Assembly: GCF_964063345.1 (NCBI RefSeq)
Contig: NZ_OZ061318.1
Coordinates: forward strand, 4,960,001-5,024,000
From: Pseudomonas lini
Lineage (GTDB): Bacteria; Pseudomonadota; Gammaproteobacteria; Pseudomonadales; Pseudomonadaceae
Direction: 5' to 3'
DNA: 64,000 nt
Position numbers and translations under genes: made by a program
Shown here: positions 52,607-63,300 of the stretch, piece by piece
Layout: every line of letters begins with the position of its first letter
Numbering within the stretch: position 1 is the stretch's first letter
Notes under the pieces: generated by a model
The model's database searches: none
Seen by the model: only the letters and a program-made list of their open reading frames with translations
Told to the model about the DNA's origin: nothing

Positions 52607-53392
52607 ATGCTTCCGGCTCTATGGGTTGCCAAAACAGGTCTGTCCGCCCAGGACACCAACCTCACCACCATTTCCAACAACCTGGCGAACGTATCGACCA
52701 CGGGTTTCAAACGTGATCGCGCCGAGTTCCAGGACTTGCTGTATCAGATCAAGCGTCAGCCAGGCGCCCAGTCGACCCAGGACAGCGAATTGCCGTCGGG
52801 TCTGCAAGTGGGTACCGGTGTGCGCATCGTCGGCACCCAGAAAAACTTCACCGCCGGTAGCCTGCAAACCACCGAGCAGCCGTTGGACATGGCCATCGAC
52901 GGTCGCGGTTTCTTTCAGATTCTGCAGCCGGACGGCACCACGTCCTACACCCGTGACGGTACGTTCCACCTGGATTCCAACGGCCAGATCGTCAACGCCA
53001 GCGGCTTCGCCCTGGAGCCGGCGATTGTCATTCCGAACGATGCCCAGACCTTCACTGTCGGCCGTGACGGCACCGTGTCCATCACCGTTGCCGGCAACCC
53101 GGCCTCCCAAGTGATCGGCAACCTGCAAACCGCCGACTTCATCAACCCGGCCGGTCTGCAAGCGGTGGGTAACAACCTGTTCCTGGAAACCGCTGCCAGT
53201 GGCGCGCCGCAAGTCGGCACCCCGGGCCTCGCCGGTTTCGGCACCACGCTGCAGAACACCCTGGAAACGTCCAACGTCAGCACCGTTGAAGAGATGGTCA
53301 ACATGATCACCACTCAGCGCGCCTACGAGATGAACTCCAAGGTGATCTCCACCGCCGACCAGATGCTCTCGTTCGTAACGCAGAATCTGTAA
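52607..53392 (+). CDS. flgG: Flagellar distal-rod protein FlgG
   Basis: 261 residues. DTNLTTISNNLANVSTTGFK is the N-terminal rod signature and TSNVSTVEEMVNMITTQRAY the C-terminal one, both nearly invariant in FlgG. ACGAGGAGAA precedes the ATG. FlgG forms the distal rod that connects to the hook. Confidence 0.97.
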   Translation: MLPALWVAKTGLSAQDTNLTTISNNLANVSTTGFKRDRAEFQDLLYQIKRQPGAQSTQDSELPSGLQVGTGVRIVGTQKNFTAGSLQTTEQPLDMAIDGRGFFQILQPDGTTSYTRDGTFHLDSNGQIVNASGFALEPAIVIPNDAQTFTVGRDGTVSITVAGNPASQVIGNLQTADFINPAGLQAVGNNLFLETAASGAPQVGTPGLAGFGTTLQNTLETSNVSTVEEMVNMITTQRAYEMNSKVISTADQMLSFVTQNL

Positions 53393-53444
53393 TCAAGTCT
53401 ATGAGGCGGCCATGAGGTCGCCTGCAACACCGTGAGGTAGGGTC

Positions 53445-54140
53445 ATGAATCGCTTTGTATCTGTTCTGGCACTGAGTGGGGTCGTCGTGCTCGCGGGCTG
53501 CGTCGCCCCGCCGCCCAAGCCCAATGACCCTTACTACGCCCCGGTGTTGCCGCGCACGCCGCTGCCGGCTGCCGCCAATAACGGCTCGATCTACCAGGCC
53601 GGTTTCGAACAGAACCTGTACAGCGACCGCAAGGCGTTCCGGGTCGGTGACATCATCACCATCACCCTGAACGAGCGCACCCAGGCGAGCAAAAACGCCA
53701 ACTCGCAAATCGACAAGAACAGTGAAACCAGTGTTGGCCTGACCTCGTTGTTCGGCTCCAGCCTGACCACCAATAACCCGATCGGTAGCAACGACCTGAG
53801 TCTGAACGCTGGCTATAGCGCCGACCGTGCGACCAAGGGCGACAGCAAGTCCGGCCAGAGCAACAGCCTGACCGGCTCGATCACCGTGACCGTCGCCGAC
53901 GTGTTGCCCAACGGCATTATCGCCGTGCGTGGCGAGAAGTGGCTGACCCTCAACACCGGTGATGAGCTGGTGCGGATTGCCGGCCTGGTTCGCGCCGATG
54001 ACATCGCCACCGACAACACCGTGTCGTCGACCCGCGTCGCCGATGCACGCATCACCTATTCGGGCACCGGTGCGTTCGCCGATGCGAGTCAGCCAGGCTG
54101 GTTCGACCGTTTCTTCCTCAGCCCGCTGTTCCCTTTCTAG
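53445..54140 (+). CDS. flgH: Flagellar L-ring lipoprotein FlgH
   Basis: 231 residues with a lipoprotein signal ending [30 protein letters not shown] and [20 protein letters not shown] are FlgH hallmarks. It forms the outer-membrane L-ring around the rod. GAGGTAGGG precedes the ATG. Confidence 0.96.
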   Translation: MNRFVSVLALSGVVVLAGCVAPPPKPNDPYYAPVLPRTPLPAAANNGSIYQAGFEQNLYSDRKAFRVGDIITITLNERTQASKNANSQIDKNSETSVGLTSLFGSSLTTNNPIGSNDLSLNAGYSADRATKGDSKSGQSNSLTGSITVTVADVLPNGIIAVRGEKWLTLNTGDELVRIAGLVRADDIATDNTVSSTRVADARITYSGTGAFADASQPGWFDRFFLSPLFPF

Positions 54141-54146
54141 GTGGCT

Positions 54147-55256
54147 ATGTTGAATTTCAAAAGCCTCATAGCGGGCGCTCTGTTGCTGTCCGTGGCCTTC
54201 GATGCTCAAGCCGAGCGGCTGAAGGACATCGCCAGTATTTCCGGCGTGCGTTCCAACCAATTGATCGGCTACGGCCTGGTGGTCGGGCTTAACGGTACCG
54301 GTGACCAGACGACCCAGACCCCGTTCACCCTGCAGACCTTCAACAACATGCTTTCGCAGTTCGGCATCAAGGTGCCGGCAGGTTCGGGTAACGTGCAGTT
54401 GAAGAACGTCGCGGCGGTCTCGATCAGTGCCGACTTGCCAGCGTTCGCCAAGCCGGGTCAGCAGGTGGATATTACCGTTGCCTCCATCGGTAACTCCAAG
54501 AGCCTGCGCGGCGGCACCTTGCTGCTGACGCCGCTCAAAGGTATCGATGGCAACGTCTACGCCATCGCTCAGGGCAACCTGGTGGTTGGCGGTTTCGATG
54601 CCGAAGGTCGTGACGGTTCGAAGATCACCGTCAACGTTCCGTCGGCCGGTCGCATCCCTGGCGGTGCGTCGGTCGAGCGTGCAGTGCCAAGCGGTTTCAA
54701 TCAGGGCAACAGCCTGACCCTGAACCTCAACCGTTCGGACTTCACCACCGCCAAGCGCATCGTCGACAAGATCAACAACATGCTCGGCCCTGGTGTTGCC
54801 CAGGCCATCGACGGTGGTTCGATTCGCGTGACTGCGCCACTCGATCCGAGCCAGCGGGTCGACTATTTGTCGATCCTCGAAAACCTCGAAGTCGACCCGG
54901 GTCAGGCGGTGGCGAAAGTCATCATCAACTCGCGCACCGGTACCATTGTGATTGGCCAGAACGTCAAGGTTTCCCCGGCCGCCGTGACCCACGGCAGCCT
55001 GACCGTGACCATCACCGAAGACCCGATCCTCAGCCAGCCCGGCCCTCTGTCCAATGGGCAGACGGCGGTAGTGCCGCGCTCGCGGGTCAACGCCCAGCAA
55101 GAAGCCAAGCCGATGTTCAAGTTCGGCCCGGGCACCACCCTCGACGAAATCGTCCGTGCGGTGAACCAGGTCGGCGCGGCACCGGGTGACTTGATGGCGA
55201 TCCTCGAAGCGCTGAAACAGGCTGGCGCGTTGCAAGCCGACCTGATTGTGATCTGA
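54147..55256 (+). CDS. flgI: Flagellar P-ring protein FlgI
   Basis: 369 residues with a Sec signal ([17 protein letters not shown]). [20 protein letters not shown] and [19 protein letters not shown] are typical. FlgI forms the periplasmic P-ring. AGGTGG precedes the ATG at 54147; a GTG two codons earlier touches the flgH stop. Confidence 0.96.
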   Translation: MLNFKSLIAGALLLSVAFDAQAERLKDIASISGVRSNQLIGYGLVVGLNGTGDQTTQTPFTLQTFNNMLSQFGIKVPAGSGNVQLKNVAAVSISADLPAFAKPGQQVDITVASIGNSKSLRGGTLLLTPLKGIDGNVYAIAQGNLVVGGFDAEGRDGSKITVNVPSAGRIPGGASVERAVPSGFNQGNSLTLNLNRSDFTTAKRIVDKINNMLGPGVAQAIDGGSIRVTAPLDPSQRVDYLSILENLEVDPGQAVAKVIINSRTGTIVIGQNVKVSPAAVTHGSLTVTITEDPILSQPGPLSNGQTAVVPRSRVNAQQEAKPMFKFGPGTTLDEIVRAVNQVGAAPGDLMAILEALKQAGALQADLIVI

Positions 55257-55267
55257 GGGCGGCGATC

Positions 55268-56578
55268 ATGGATATGCGCAAAAGCGGTCTGGTCAGCAGC
55301 AGCGATTCGGGTTCCTACTCGGACCTGAACCGTCTTAACCAGCTCAAGGTCGGCGACAAGAACAGCGATGCGAACATGCGCAAAGTGGCGCAGGAATTCG
55401 AATCGCTGTTCCTTGGTGAAATGCTCAAGTCCATGCGCTCGGCCACCGAAGCGCTGGGCGAGGACAATCCGCTCAACACACCGGCAGCCAAGCAATACCA
55501 GGAAATGTACGACCAGCAGTTGGCCGTTTCCATGTCTCGCGAAGGCGGCGGTATTGGCCTGGCGGACGTGCTGATGCGCCAGATGTCGAAGAACAAACCG
55601 ATGGCGCCGGGTGAGGCCGCGGCAGCGTCTGCCGCCAAACAGGCTGCCGCGAAAGCCGCCGTGGAAACACCGATTGCCGCCGGTACGGTCGCCACCAACG
55701 GGCCGCTGTCGCGTCTCAATGGTGAGCGCCCGTTGTGGGCTTCGCGTTCGGTGAAGACGCCGACAAGCGCGGGCGAGGGCGCTCATCGCAATGACATGGC
55801 GCTGATCAATCAGCGGCGTCTGGCATTGCCACCGAAACTGGCCGACCGCTTGCTCGCCGGGCTGGTGCCATCTGCATCGGTATCGGCATCGACCGCTGCA
55901 ACAACCGCCACAACGGCGCAGAACAATATCCAGGTGCCGCAGAGCACCAAGGCCGGTTCCGGCTCCCTGTACAACGGCGATTGGCTGACTTCGCAAACGG
56001 ATACGACATCCACCGGGCGCCTGCAGATTTATGGTCGTGCCATGGCTCAAATACCCTTGGCACCGGCGAAGAAAGCCTTCAGTTCCGCCGACGAATTCGT
56101 CAACACCATGCTGCCGCTGGCCAAGGAAGCTGCCGACCGCATCGGCGTCGATCCGCGTTATCTGGTGGCTCAGGCTGCCCTGGAAACCGGTTGGGGCAAA
56201 TCGGTCATGCGCGCCCAGGATGGTAGCAGCAGCCACAACCTGTTCGGCATCAAGGCCAGCAGTAACTGGAAGGGCGATTCGGCCCGGGCGATCACCAGCG
56301 AATTCAGAAATGGCGAGAAGGTCAAGGAGACGGCCGAGTTCCGTTCCTACGGCTCTTACAAGGACAGCTTTCATGACCTTGTGACGCTGCTGCAAAGCAA
56401 TAATCGCTATCAAGATGTGCTGAAGTCGGCCGATAACCCAGAACAGTTTGTACGCGAGTTGCAAAAAGCCGGGTATGCAACCGACCCGGATTACGCAAGC
56501 AAAATTTCGCAGATAGCCAAGCAGATGACGAGTTACCAAAACTACGCTGCGGCGGGCGCTTCCACCACGCCTTTATAG
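55268..56578 (+). CDS. flgJ: FlgJ: rod-cap and peptidoglycan glucosaminidase
   Basis: 436 residues, two domains. The N-terminal rod-scaffold part (about 25-115) contains AQEFESLFLGEMLKSMRSAT and GGGIGLADVLMRQM. An Ala/Pro/Thr-rich linker precedes the C-terminal glucosaminidase (about 280-425) with the catalytic Glu in VAQAALETGWGKS and HNLFGIKASSNW. It opens peptidoglycan for rod growth. An in-frame ATG two codons downstream is an alternative start. Confidence 0.96.
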   Translation: MDMRKSGLVSSSDSGSYSDLNRLNQLKVGDKNSDANMRKVAQEFESLFLGEMLKSMRSATEALGEDNPLNTPAAKQYQEMYDQQLAVSMSREGGGIGLADVLMRQMSKNKPMAPGEAAAASAAKQAAAKAAVETPIAAGTVATNGPLSRLNGERPLWASRSVKTPTSAGEGAHRNDMALINQRRLALPPKLADRLLAGLVPSASVSASTAATTATTAQNNIQVPQSTKAGSGSLYNGDWLTSQTDTTSTGRLQIYGRAMAQIPLAPAKKAFSSADEFVNTMLPLAKEAADRIGVDPRYLVAQAALETGWGKSVMRAQDGSSSHNLFGIKASSNWKGDSARAITSEFRNGEKVKETAEFRSYGSYKDSFHDLVTLLQSNNRYQDVLKSADNPEQFVRELQKAGYATDPDYASKISQIAKQMTSYQNYAAAGASTTPL

Positions 56579-56601
56579 GCACAAGGTATAAGGTTTGAAC
56601 C

Positions 56602-58662
56602 ATGAGTTTGCTCAATATCGGGATGTCGGGTTTATCTGCTAGCCAAACCGCGCTGATGACTACCGGCAATAACATTGCCAACGCCGACACTTCCGGGTAC
56701 TCACGCCAGCAAACCGTGCAGGGCACCAAGGCCTCGAATCAATTCGGCAATGTCTACATCGGCACCGGTACGACCCTGGCCGATGTGCGTCGGGTGTACA
56801 ACAGCTACATTGATGCGCAGCTGCAGACCACCACGTCGCTCAATAGTGACTCGGCGGCCTACGCCGGGCAGATCAGCCCGCTCGATAAGTTGCTGTCGGA
56901 CAGCGGCACTGGCCTCAATGGCGCTCTGACCAAGTTCTTCGCCTCGGTACAGAACGTCAACGCCAAACCGGGCGACGATGCTTCCCGCCAACTGCTGCTC
57001 AGCGATGCGCAAGCCCTGAGCAACCGGTTCAACTCGATCTCCAGCCAGTTGACGCAGCAGAACGCCAACGTCAACGGCAACCTGGCGGACATGGCCGATC
57101 AGGTCAATAAACTGGCCGCCACCGTGGCCCAGTTGAACCAGAAAATCTCCGAAATTTCCAACGCTGGCGGCCAGCCCAACGACTTGCTCGATGCGCGCAA
57201 CGAGACCGTGCGCCAGTTGTCCACCTTCACCGGTGCGCAAGTGATCGAGCGTGACGGTAACCTCGATATATACCTGGGCAGCGGTCAGCCGCTGGTCATG
57301 GGCAACACCGCCAGCAAGCTGGAAGTGGTGCCGAGCAAAGACGACCCGTCGCGTTCGGCTATTCAGCTCAATCGCGGTTCGAGCACCATCGACATCACTT
57401 CGGTGGTGACCGGTGGCGAGATGGGCGGCTTGCTGCGTTATCGCAGCACCGTGCTGGACCCGGCCATGAACGAGCTGGGTCGCGTGGCGCTGGTCGTTGC
57501 CGATCAGATGAACACCGTCCAGGCCCAGGGCATCGACAAGAACGGTGACTTCGGTTCGAACCTGTTCAACAGCATCAACAGTGCCGCGCAAATGGCTCAG
57601 CGCAGCGTTGCTGCGGTCGGCAACAGCGCCGGCTCAGGCAACTTCGACGTGAGCATCGAAGACAGCGGCAAGCTGACTATCAACGATTATAAGGTCACCT
57701 TCACCAGCGCCACGAACTACACCGTGCAGCGCCTGCCTGAAGGCACCGCCATGGGCGCGTTCAGCACGCTGACCACGCCGCCACCGGTGATCGACGGTTT
57801 CTCCATGACACTTTCCGGTGGCGCCGCAGCCGCCGGCGACACGTTCAAGATCACCCCGACCCGCAACGCGGCGACCAACATCAAGACCGAGATGACCGAC
57901 TCCAAGCGTCTGGCCATCGCGGCACCGTTGGGCGCGGCCATTGCGCCGGGCGGCAGCGGCACGTTGACGATTCCGGCCAGCGGTCAACCGACCCTGACTA
58001 CGAAATTCGATGTCTACGACACGGCGACCACCACCACGATCCAGAATGGCCTGAAGACTTCGACGCCGGTCAAAATCGTATTTGGTGCGGCCGGTGGTAC
58101 GACTCAGACTTACCAGATGCTCGATGCCCAGGGTAACCCGCTCAGCAGCGGCACTATCGTGCCCGGCCAGAGCAATACGCTGAGCCTGAGCATTCCGCTG
58201 GTCGATGCCAGCGGTGCCGCGATCAATGATCCGGGACCGCCAGTCGTGCAGCGTACTGCAACGTTCGACATGACCATCGCGGGCTCGCCGGCGACCTCGA
58301 CGGCGATCAACGTGACGCTGAGCCAGCCAGGTTCTCTGGACAACCGTAACGGCACCGTATTGGCCGGCCTTCAGACCAGGCAGACTGTGGACACGGGTTC
58401 GGCCAGCAACGGTATTTCCCTGAACGACGCCTACGGCAAACTGGTCGAGGGTGTTGGCGCCAAGGCTGCTCAGGGCAAGCTCGACAGCGCTGCCACCGAA
58501 GCGATTCTGGCTAACGCCAAAGGGGCTCGCGATTCGCTGTCGGGTGTCGACCTCGATGAGGAAACCGGCAACCTGGTCAAGTATCAGCAGTACTACACCG
58601 CGTCTTCGCAGATCATCAAGGCTGCGCAGGAAATCTTCAGCACACTGATCAACAGTCTTTAA
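56602..58662 (+). CDS. flgK: Hook-filament junction protein FlgK (HAP1)
   Basis: 686 residues. N-terminal LLNIGMSGLSASQTALMTTG and NNIANADTSGYSRQQT, C-terminal VDLDEETGNLVKYQQYYTAS. The central 350 residues are a low-complexity, Thr/Ser/Ala-rich variable region exposed on the hook junction. AAGGTATAAGGTT lies upstream of the ATG. Confidence 0.96.
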   Translation: MSLLNIGMSGLSASQTALMTTGNNIANADTSGYSRQQTVQGTKASNQFGNVYIGTGTTLADVRRVYNSYIDAQLQTTTSLNSDSAAYAGQISPLDKLLSDSGTGLNGALTKFFASVQNVNAKPGDDASRQLLLSDAQALSNRFNSISSQLTQQNANVNGNLADMADQVNKLAATVAQLNQKISEISNAGGQPNDLLDARNETVRQLSTFTGAQVIERDGNLDIYLGSGQPLVMGNTASKLEVVPSKDDPSRSAIQLNRGSSTIDITSVVTGGEMGGLLRYRSTVLDPAMNELGRVALVVADQMNTVQAQGIDKNGDFGSNLFNSINSAAQMAQRSVAAVGNSAGSGNFDVSIEDSGKLTINDYKVTFTSATNYTVQRLPEGTAMGAFSTLTTPPPVIDGFSMTLSGGAAAAGDTFKITPTRNAATNIKTEMTDSKRLAIAAPLGAAIAPGGSGTLTIPASGQPTLTTKFDVYDTATTTTIQNGLKTSTPVKIVFGAAGGTTQTYQMLDAQGNPLSSGTIVPGQSNTLSLSIPLVDASGAAINDPGPPVVQRTATFDMTIAGSPATSTAINVTLSQPGSLDNRNGTVLAGLQTRQTVDTGSASNGISLNDAYGKLVEGVGAKAAQGKLDSAATEAILANAKGARDSLSGVDLDEETGNLVKYQQYYTASSQIIKAAQEIFSTLINSL

Positions 58663-58675
58663 GGAGTCGTAGCCC

Positions 58676-60244
58676 ATGCGCATTTCTACCGCCCAGTTTT
58701 ACGAGTCCTCTGCTGCCAACTATCAGAAGAACTTTTCCAACGTGGTCAAGAGCAGCGAAGAGGCCAGCAGCCTGGTTCGCGTGAATACCGCGGCGGATGA
58801 TCCGGTCGGCGCTTCGCGTCTGCTGCAATTGGGTCAACAGGCTTCGATGCTTGATCAGTACTCGGCCAACATGACCACCATCAAAGGCACTCTCGGCCAG
58901 ACCGAAGCGGTGATGACCAGCATCGGCAACGTACTGCAACGCGCCAAAGAGCTGGCGCTGGGCGCCGGTAACGCTGGTTATACCGATGGCGACCGTCAGG
59001 CCAACGCTTCCGAACTGGGGCAGATCGAAGAGCAATTGCTCAGCCTGATGAACACCAAGGATGAAAACGGCAAGTACATCTTCGCCGGATCCAAGGGCGA
59101 TGTGGTGCCGTTCACCCGTAACACTGATGGCAGCTACACCTACAACGGTGATCAGGTCACGCTGGATCTGCCGATCGGCGATACCCAGTCGATGGCCACC
59201 AACAGCACCGGTTGGGATGTGTTCCAGCAAGCGATCAACACCACCCGGACTCAGGCCACGCTCACCGCGCCTGCGGTCGATGACGGTCGTGTGGTGTTGT
59301 CCAACGGTCAGGTTGAATCCGATGTCACCTACAATGCCAAGTTCCGCAGCGGCGAGCCTTACACCGTGAATTTCGTCAGTGGCACGCAGCTGCAGATTAC
59401 TGACTCGTTAGGCAATGATGTCACCGCCGAGGCCAGTCAGAACGGCGTGTTCAGTTCCACCAGTGGTGCGGCCACACAGACGGTCAGTTTTCGTGGCATT
59501 GATCTGAAGTTGAACATCAACCTGCAAGCGGGGGATGTCCCGGGGACTGTGATCACCGGGCACAGCTTCACGCTGGCAGCCACGCCGGACAGCTTTAACA
59601 CTTCGCGCAGCCCGGGCAACCCGTCGGCCGCACTGGTGACGGGAGCCTCTGTGACCAACAACACCGACTACCATGCCAGCTTCCCGGGCGGCGGGGCGAT
59701 TCTCAAGTTCACCAGTGCCACGAACTTCGAACTCTATGCCGCGCCATTGACCGCCAACAGTAAACCGGTGTCCACCGGCACCATGGCTGGTACGACCGCG
59801 ACAGCGTCAGGTGTCTCGTTCACCATGGCCGGTACACCAGGTGCAGGCGATCAGTTCTCGGTGGCGGTGAACACGCACCAGACCCAAAACATTCTGGACA
59901 CCGTCAGCCAGCTGAGATCAGCGCTGTCGACGCCAACCAATAATAATCCGATTGCCATTCAACAAATGAACGCTGCCGTCGCTGCCGGTATTGGCAACCT
60001 GTCCAGCGGCATGGATCAACTGGCCTCAGGTATCAGTTCTGTAGGCGGTCGCGGTGCGTCATTGGATACACAGACTGATATCAACCAGAGTCTGGCACTC
60101 GCCAACACCCAGACCCAATCGGCCATTCGCGATTCCGATCCGGCCGAAGTGATGACCCGCCTGACTCTGCAGCAGACCATGCTGCAGGCCTCGCAACTGG
60201 CGTTCAGCAAGATTGCTCAGTTGGGGCTGTTCAACAAAGTCTGA
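58676..60244 (+). CDS. flgL: Hook-filament junction protein FlgL (HAP3)
   Basis: 522 residues, longer than the roughly 320 of enteric FlgL. The conserved coiled-coil ends are RISTAQFYESSAANYQKNFS with NTAADDPVGASRLLQLGQQA, and VMTRLTLQQTMLQASQLAFS. The extra length is in the Ser/Thr-rich exposed middle (about 170-400). AAGGAGTCG precedes the ATG. Confidence 0.95.
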   Translation: MRISTAQFYESSAANYQKNFSNVVKSSEEASSLVRVNTAADDPVGASRLLQLGQQASMLDQYSANMTTIKGTLGQTEAVMTSIGNVLQRAKELALGAGNAGYTDGDRQANASELGQIEEQLLSLMNTKDENGKYIFAGSKGDVVPFTRNTDGSYTYNGDQVTLDLPIGDTQSMATNSTGWDVFQQAINTTRTQATLTAPAVDDGRVVLSNGQVESDVTYNAKFRSGEPYTVNFVSGTQLQITDSLGNDVTAEASQNGVFSSTSGAATQTVSFRGIDLKLNINLQAGDVPGTVITGHSFTLAATPDSFNTSRSPGNPSAALVTGASVTNNTDYHASFPGGGAILKFTSATNFELYAAPLTANSKPVSTGTMAGTTATASGVSFTMAGTPGAGDQFSVAVNTHQTQNILDTVSQLRSALSTPTNNNPIAIQQMNAAVAAGIGNLSSGMDQLASGISSVGGRGASLDTQTDINQSLALANTQTQSAIRDSDPAEVMTRLTLQQTMLQASQLAFSKIAQLGLFNKV

Positions 60245-60250
60245 GTCAGG

Positions 60251-60275
60251 GCCTTCGCGATGATCTCGCGAAGGC
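60251..60275 (+). terminator. Hairpin after flgL
   Basis: GCCTTCGCGA (60251-60260) and TCGCGAAGGC (60266-60275) pair perfectly over 10 bp with a 5-nt loop, 7 bases after the flgL stop. No T-run follows; it may end or stabilise the flg message. Confidence 0.65.
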
Positions 60276-60314
60276 TTGCGACTGCCGAGTGCAAACCGTC
60301 TTTATTCAGCGGTT

Positions 60315-60347
60315 CGGGGAGTTTCACTTCGTTGAAGTAAGCTCCCG
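60315..60347 (+). promoter_or_regulatory. Imperfect hairpin before the glycosyltransferase gene
   Basis: CGGGGAGTTTCACTTC and GAAGTAAGCTCCCG pair with two small bulges across a GTT loop. It ends 22 bases before the GTG start and could limit its translation or transcription. Confidence 0.45.
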
Positions 60348-60368
60348 CCGCTCGCGAGTTCTCCCGCC

Positions 60369-63300
60369 GTGAAACCAGCACCTCTTGTCACCATCGCCAT
60401 CCCCGCGTTCAACCCGCAGTTCTTCCAGACGGCACTGCAAAGCGCGCTGAGTCAGACCTACGCCAATCTTGAAGTGATCGTCTGCGATGACAGCAGCGGC
60501 GACGAGATCCGCGAGATCGTCGATGCCTGTGAGGTGCCTGTCTCGATTCGCCTGCGCTATGTGCGCAATCCGCAGCGCCTGGGTTTTCAGGCCAACCTCA
60601 TGGCCTGTGCGCAAGAGGCCAGCGGTGATTATCTGAAGTTGCTGTGCGACGACGACCAGCTACTCCCTGAATGCATCACTCAGCAGATCGTCGGCTTCAT
60701 CGACCACGACGACGTCAACCTGGTGATCGGCCAGCGGCAGTTTTACGACGGTGATTACATCCTGCTTTCCGACCGTGTGGAAAATTGCTGTTTTTCCACG
60801 GGTGTCACCTTGTTCAAGGGGGAGGATCTGCTGGGCATTCTGGAAAGCAGTCTGGTCAATTTTCTCAGTGGCCTCAGCGGGGCGTTGTTGCGAACCCAGC
60901 ATGCACTGGAATATTTGCCGGCCCTGACCCAGATAGGCGAAGGTTTTATTGCTCGTCTGGACTTCGCCTTGTTCGCCTGTCTGCTACGGCGTGGCAATCT
61001 GGTGGTGGTGAGTCAGGTGTCGAGCCTTGAGCGTTTGCATCCGGCGCGGCTAAGCAATCAGTCGCCAGTCAAGGCTGCGGTCATGACAGAGCTCGACTGG
61101 CTCAAGCAGATGCTTGCCTTGCGCAGTGGTGAGCCTGCGCCTGCGCCGGGTTGGGTGCGTTATATGGCGCTGGCCGATGCGGTTGAAGGGCACGCCTATG
61201 CCTGGGAAGAAACCGCGCTGGGCCGGCAACTGGGCTTCATTCAAACGATGGTGCATACCCGGGTAGGCGTCGAGTGCGACAGCTTTGCCGACATGTACCG
61301 GGAATGGCTGTCGTGCCGTCGTTTGAAACCGGCCCAGCAACGTTTGCTCGACGCCCGTTTGCAGGGTTGGAGCTGGCGTCCGCGCATCGTGCCGATTGTT
61401 CTCGACAGCGACGGCGATGTTCCGGCACTGGAAGAGACACTCAAGAGCATTCGTCATCAGACCTACGCCGCCGAGCAAGTGGTAGTGCTGTCCCAATTGC
61501 AGCACGAGCCATGCGACGGTGTGCGTTACATGCACCTGGATGATGAGCCGGTTGCCCAGTTCAATCGCCTGCTGGCCCAGTTGGACAATGCAGACTGGAT
61601 CTATCTGGTTCGCGCGGGCGATCGCTTGAATGAACTGGCTTTACTGTTGCTGGCAGAGCGCATGGTGGAAATGCCTGACGTGCGCTGCCTCTACAGTGAT
61701 GAGGGCGGATTGCGTGATGACGTCTCGGTCGAGCCGGTGTTCAAGCCGGACTTCAACCTCGATCTGATGCGCAGCTATCCCTATGTCGGCCGCGTGCTGG
61801 CCTTGCAGCGGCAACGGATGATCGAACTGGGTGGCGTGCAACACGGTTTTGGCGAGCTGGGTGTGCATGATCTGGTCTGGCGGCTGGTGGAGAGCAACGG
61901 GCCGCACGCGATCGGGCACATTGCTGAAATTCTCGTGGAGTCTGCTCTGCGTCTCTCCCAGTGGCTCACGCAGCCGCAGATTATCGAGCAGAACCCTCGC
62001 GTGTTGGCGGCGCATTTGCAGCGGCTCGGCGCACCGCACCGGATTCGCTCCGGCAGCCAGCCGATGATCAATCGTGTGGACTACCTGCATGATGAGCCGG
62101 CCATGGTCTCGATCGTCATTGCGACCCGCGATGAACTGAGTTCCCTGGAGCGTTGCATCGAAAGTCTGTTGGAGAAAACCGCCTGCCAACGCTATGAAGT
62201 TCTCATTGTCGACAATGGCAGCACTGCTGTTGATGCCTGCAACTGGCTGTCGGCCATGGAGCAAATGGGCAGTGACAAACTTCGGGTGTTGCACTGTGAT
62301 CATGGCGACAATCTGGCGGCAGTGCAGAACTTCGCTACCGGCCACGCCCGTGGTGACTATTTGTTGTTTCTCAGTCCCTACAGCATCGTCGTCAATCCTG
62401 ACTGGCTCGACGAGTTGCTCAACCACGCTCAGCGTCCGGAAGTCGGCGTGGTCGGCGGTCGGCTGGTGAGTCCGCAAGGGCGTATCGAGGGAACGGCCCA
62501 GGTACTGGGGTTGCGGGGTGTCATTGGTGTTCCCAATCGTGGCGAGCCACTCAATACGTCGGGTTACATGCAGCGCCAGCAGGCCGTGCAGAACTTCAGT
62601 GCCGTGGGCATCGATTGCCTGCTGGTGCGCAAGAAGGTTTTTGATGATCTGCACGGCCTGGACGAGCAAAATCTGGCGCAAACACTTAATGGCGCTGACT
62701 TTTGCCTGCGTGTGAAGCAAAACGGATACCTGGTGGTGTGGACTCCCTACGCCGAATTGATGCGAGTGGTTCCATCCTCTGCCTTCAATCCAGCTCCCAG
62801 GGTATTGCAGGCAGAGCAACACAGTTTTTACCAGCGATGGTTGCCGGTGATAGCCAGGGACCCGGCCTACAATCCCAATCTGAGTCTGGGCACCAGCAAC
62901 TTCAGTCTGGAGCCGGGGTTCAAGGAGGGTTGGGACCCGTTCTCGCGTCAGCTTTTGCCAAAGATTCTGGCGATTCCAATCAATACCACTGCAGTGGGCC
63001 ATTACCGGGTTGCCCAGCCGTTCCGTGAATTGGAGGCGGCCGGGCGCGTGGTGGGGCACCTGAGTTATCACACGCCGACAGACATTGACCTTGAACGGTG
63101 CTCCCCCGACGTGATCGTGTTGCAGGGGCGTTATAGCCAGAATGCGGTCGATGAGGTTGAGCGAGTCAAAAACTGTTCGAACGCTTTGCGCATCTTCGAA
63201 CTTGACGATTATGTGATTGATGTCCCGAAAAAAAACGCGCACCTGCGCAAGGCCGAGGTCGGGGTCGATAAAATAGTGCGCCGTGGCATAGGGCTGTGTG

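Noticed and set aside
53307..55235. 642-codon minus-strand frame across flgG, flgH and flgI
   Set aside because: It spans three real genes, is rich in Arg/His/Gly/Asp as expected for an antisense shadow, and lacks a start signal.
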